From positions 19,446,548 through 19,510,547 of the forward strand of contig OX345636.1 of assembly GCA_947044365.1 (NCBI GenBank): a stretch of 64,000 nt of DNA. The letters are read 5' to 3'. Below, piece by piece: positions 60,314-64,000 of this stretch. Both the position numbers and the translations under genes were made by a program. The stretch is from Petrosia ficiformis. Its lineage: Eukaryota; Porifera; Demospongiae; Haplosclerida; Petrosiidae. A model generated the notes under the pieces. That model did no database searches, was not told the DNA's origin, and saw only the letters and a program-made list of their open reading frames with translations. Position 1 is the stretch's first letter, and every line of letters starts with the position of its first letter.

Positions 60314-60765
60314 CACAGTAATTGCTCCAAGACATCAATAGCACATGTAAAACAGATTCTATAATACACTTTACAAATGATAGTGTATTAAACAGTACAT
60401 TCAGTACTATGAAGGGTACATGTAGCTAAGTACATACATACATACATGTTTACATGGGGAAAGTTTCACTTCATTTAGTTGTTCACACATTTTCAATTAT
60501 CAATTGAGGCATTGACATGAAAACATTAACAAATGATGTCACTGTGTCCCTGTTACATATTTGGCGGTAAAGTTTGTCTAATCAATTTGAGCACAAGTGT
60601 TGAGTTATGTGTTAACTATATGTCATATAGTATTTTGGAAAGCACATAGTATTTTGACTGCTGCACCATATATTATGCATGATCTATAGTACTTCCATTG
60701 ATACAATGCTGATGACAGAATAATTATGGTGAAGGAGGAAGTATTATAGTTATTTCCTTTGTTTT
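58766..60765. other. Non-coding stretch with microsatellites
   Basis: AT-rich; includes CA and TA simple repeats (58861-58876, 60237-60311). The one coding-like trace is a minus-strand open stretch at 59188-59310 (see findings). No exon series can be supported. Confidence 0.4.
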
Positions 60766-61160
60766 TATGGCCCACAGAGTCATCACTATGATGGCTTTCC
60801 CGCAGGTTTGAACTATATGATTGTACATGTCACATACATGTGTTGTACATGTATACGTAGTAAAAGAAATTGTATGATCCAGGGGCTTGGTCACTTAATG
60901 GATGTGTTCACTATGGTACATAAAAGAGCTAGTGCACATGCAAGCAACACAGACAAACAGGAAGAAAGTACAGAAGTGATCAAATTAGCTTTTAGGAATT
61001 GCAACTAACAATATTTGTTATCAGAATGACAACAAATACTCAAGAAGCTTTAAACTTGTTGTTTGGGTTCAGATGTGAGGAAGTGATCAGCATGTAGTCT
61101 GGCTATATCAAACTATGATTAAAGGTCAATACAAAGCAATCAAAAGGACACATTTTGTTT
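60766..61160 (+). mobile_element. Dispersed repeat R1, copy 5
   Basis: Begins ATGGCCCACAGAGTCATCA, followed by CTATGATGGCTTTCCCGCAG (compare CTATAATTGCTTTCCACGTG in copy 1), GGGGCTTGGTCACTTAATGG, TTTAGGAATTGCAACTAACA and GGGTTCAGATGTGAGGAAGT. The short ORF at 60808-61008 is the repeat read through. Confidence 0.72.
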
Positions 61161-63057
61161 CTTTGTTCACTTTGTTACATATCTTGACGATACATTTGCT
61201 ACATTTACAATCCTTTAATGTTTTCAGTAAGCACTTAATATACTACTCTACTGATGTGAGCAAGTATTAACAGATTGTAGTTACAACTCTTTTGTTATAC
61301 AAATTAGCATGTATACACAATAGCACAGTTATTGTAACACATATACATGTAAGTTAATAAGAATGTGTCATGGAGTCACTACCCTTGAATATGTCATATG
61401 TAAACTGTACTATTCAAAGAATAACCAATTATTCTCAAGTGGGTAGTCTGCAATACAAATCATATACAGTGATCTCAAGTGATCAATTTTAAAACTAGTC
61501 AAACAGGTTATTTTAAATTGGAAATGCGTATTCGTAATACAGAAATTCCAAACTCTGTGTGCCATCTTCAAACATGAGTAAACACATGAAATTTAATAGC
61601 AAAATATTTGATTTCCTGAAATGAAGCAATTTAAGATGCAATTACAAACACAATTGATGACCTAAATACATGTACATGTGTATTCCATACACATTTCATT
61701 ACAGAGCTTAACTTGCCAAAGCAGAATTATATTTATTTCATTAAAATGTTTCTGGCAGGTTACAGAGACTTCAAAGCTGTATCACTTTCTGTGATATCAA
61801 TTACAAACATCTTACACTCATTATCCTCATAAACGTAGTGTCAGTTTGTGTGTGGCAAAACATAAAGCAACTAAACACTGTAATAAATTAATATGCTATG
61901 AATACTAACACAAAAGTAAAAAGCATTACCTTTTCAACTGGGAATGCAACAAGAACCTTCAATTACCACCTTATAGATCAACTTTTATATGAAACCTACA
62001 ACGAAACTACAATGTATTACTCATCCAGGACATCATTTGTAATTAGACATGGCTAGCACTTAAACACTCATTAAAATTTAGTTTACTTCTCTATCACACA
62101 GGAAAACCATAAAATACAAATTATATAATGTAGAAGTAAAAATACTAAATAATGAGACACTAATTGATACCACATCACTCATGTCTTTGATTTGCCACAT
62201 AAGATGCTGAGAGATCATCTTTAAAATTAACTAGCTTGTCTACCAATAGCAGATTCTGATCATTGATTTAATAGTAAGAATATTAAAAAAGACAGCTGTG
62301 ATCCAGTGGTACATGTGCATGATGTTTGTCAACAATGTTTAATTAGTGTTATAAAACATTGTTTTTCAGTATAAATTTAAGAAACAAAGCAAGACTAAAG
62401 AGTGGGGCAAACATAATGCTACCATCCTTTATGGGAACACTGTATTATGGTCAACAGTTAAATACTACTAAAGCCACTCTCAGAACTCTGTAATGCTCAC
62501 AGATTGTTTTATTAAATATATAAATACATTCCTAGTTCAAGATCAGATGATTACAGTCATTTGCTAATCATTACGAAGGTATTAGTGACAAAAGATCATA
62601 TGAATGCAATCAATTAAATCATATAAACAAACATAATATTGTTATAACGTGTTATAACGTGTTGTAACAAAAATAAATCATATCCACATGTACACACATG
62701 TAATTAAGTAGTGTCTTACCAAATGCAATATCAACGATAAGTTCGATCTATAATATGTGTAGTACATTAGCATTTTTGCATCAAGCACATTGCACATGTA
62801 CAGAATAACATTAGACTATCAATTACATGTACTAGGAGATGTAAGTTGACTCTACATGTACGTCCTGTAGGCAACTTAATATATCAACTAATCCCACACT
62901 CATACATTGTACCAACCACAATTATAAATTATAGCAACAGCAATATTTTGCACCGAGTACAGAAGTACATAAAACAATACTAACAAGTCTACTTGCATTC
63001 ACAAACAGGGGTAATATTTAATAATGCTGTACAATAAAATTTCAGTAAACAGTTATA
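61161..63057. other. Non-coding stretch, no gene seen
   Basis: AT-rich sequence without exon-like islands, RNA gene or recognisable repeat, apart from scattered ACATGT words and a short tandem TATAACGTGT at 62644-62665. Confidence 0.4.
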
Positions 63058-63504
63058 ATGTATTTCGTAGTTTGTAACAAACAAATTGAGTTGTACTCTT
63101 TAATATTGCACAAATTCACATTATATAATGCAATTCTTTATAGTATACATTCCAATTATAACATAGACAACAGCAAAATAGTGAAGAAGAGCAATTCTAA
63201 TGAAGATCTTCTTACAAATACAAGCCAAACAACAACAATCTTATTTAGTACACTGAACATTCATGTTGATTCACTTACCTACAATACTAACAATAGAAAC
63301 AGTGAAAACGTTTATTACGGTTGTATATATCTTCCTCGTAGTTTTCTTTTCCCTGTTACTCTTTCACACACACACTATACACAGAAGTGGGTTGAGGTTG
63401 TGAGACATCCACTCCCTCATGGATTCCGAAGATTCCAACTTTTGAGTAATACGGCAAAGAACAACAGTTGTGCATTGGAGACCCTCGCTCGCCACACCCT
63501 TTAA
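63058..63504 (+). other. 148-codon ORF of doubtful reality
   Basis: This is the longest plus-strand ORF in the window. It lacks a recognisable domain, signal or repeat; the composition follows the AT-rich background in its first 100 codons, then turns GC-richer. The end (RHPLPHGFRRFQLLSN) overlaps a GC-richer patch next to a promoter-like sequence at 63525-63550. It could equally be the 5' UTR/promoter zone of gene B read on the wrong strand. Confidence 0.2.
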
Positions 63505-63524
63505 TTCACTAGCCACGCCCTTCA

Positions 63525-63604
63525 GAAAGCATGCATACGCATGCTATTTTGAAATGGCGTTACGCTTTACCCAATTAGGCCTATTACTAGTATTACAAGA
63601 ATAA
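63525..63604 (+). promoter_or_regulatory. Promoter-like patch with GCATGC words and a short ORF
   Basis: AAGCATGCATACGCATGC at 63528-63545 resembles the NRF-1-like words at the other promoters. An ATG at 63554 opens a 16-codon ORF (MALRFTQLGLLLVLQE, stop at 63602-63604). It may be bidirectional: facing left it could drive gene B, 5.5 kb away, through a 5' UTR intron; facing right an unseen gene. Both are inference. Confidence 0.25.
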
Positions 63605-63855
63605 TGAAAAAAAAATTTTCAATAAAAATGAAAGAAGATGTAGGGACGTCAAAACCCAAAAAGCATGCGAACAAGGTTGGGATGGTAACATAGGACCCAA
63701 AATTAAACAAACCACTTCCATATAACCACTTATGTAGGGTTACATGGAAGTGGTTTGTTTAATTTTTGAGTCCTATGTTAGCATCCCAGTCCTTGTTTGC
63801 ACGCTTTTTGGGTTTTGACGTCCTTCATCTTTTTTCATTTTTATTGAAAATGTTA
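63605..63855. mobile_element. Foldback element F, near-perfect palindrome
   Basis: Left arm begins about 63617 (TTTTCAATAAAAATGAAAGA), then ACGTCAAAACCCAAAAAGCA, GGTTGGGATGGTAACATAGG and CAAACCACTTCCATATAACC. The right arm mirrors it to about 63854. Arms are about 117 bp with few mismatches and almost no loop. This is the best-preserved member of the family also found at 18503 and 19198. Confidence 0.92.
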
Positions 63856-63957
63856 TTTTTATTATTCTTGTTTCCATTGTTTTTTTATTGTAAGTTATAT
63901 TATATCATGAAATCATACAATCATATATTCATTAAAGTGGTAGTAGGGAGTGGGCAG

Positions 63958-64000
63958 ATGCGACTCCAATCAGTTTCAAAATGGAATATTATATAATACT
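63958..64000. repeat. Fragment shared with the 964-bp hAT element
   Basis: GCGACTCCAATCAGTTTCAA through GGAATATTATATAAT matches 27330-27372 inside the hAT element with about two differences. The copy continues beyond the window. Confidence 0.7.

Noticed and set aside
1..64000. tRNA or rRNA genes
   Set aside because: I looked for cloverleaf cores (GGTTCGA-type T loops) and rRNA signatures and found none I could support.

Overview
This is a eukaryotic, AT-rich, intron-rich window. Short GT-AG introns, very common ACATGT/TACATGTA words, many small palindromic transposons and animal-type genes (a DLG5-type MAGUK and ITPA) fit an early-branching animal. A demosponge such as Amphimedon is my best guess, but nothing here proves the species.

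Layout. 1-4.4 kb has no gene I can support; it holds a 411-bp tandem duplication. 4.4-4.9 kb carries a PIF1/Helitron-type helicase fragment and a gag-like fragment. 4.97-11.1 kb is a nested, inverted complex of DNA transposons. One family in it (X) encodes segments resembling the non-catalytic N-terminal zinc regions of vertebrate RAG1. A second DDE-like family (Y) is inserted in one X copy. 11.5-17.4 kb (+) is a complete seven-exon inosine triphosphate pyrophosphatase gene (ITPA). 17.7-18.4 kb is a decayed Ty3/gypsy integrase. 18.5-19.4 kb holds foldback elements and an orphan promoter/first exon. 20.4-26.0 kb (+) is an eight-exon coiled-coil plus two-PDZ gene, here called gene A. 27.0-28.0 kb is a 964-bp hAT-type element with an intact 8-bp target duplication. 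28.6 kb (+) is a small single-exon gene for a lysine-rich 67-aa protein. 29.2-58.1 kb (-) is a 34-exon DLG5-like MAGUK, here called gene B: coiled coil, two PDZ domains, long linker, SH3 and guanylate-kinase-like domain, about 1488 aa. Its introns hold minisatellites, a ZBED/hAT relic and several MITE families. 58.1-64 kb is mostly non-coding, with repeats, a weak promoter candidate and a near-perfect foldback element.

How it fits together. Genes A and B lie tail to tail and share the coiled-coil then tandem-PDZ plan of DLG5 proteins. Gene B alone adds SH3-GK, so A may be a truncated paralogue; that is inference. ITPA is an unrelated housekeeping enzyme that removes ITP/XTP. The most unusual material is the RAG1-N-terminal-like transposon complex: two head-to-head X copies with nearly identical inverted arms around a 3.7-kb centre that could flip by recombination. 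Splice sites were read by eye; every exon junction given keeps the reading frame.
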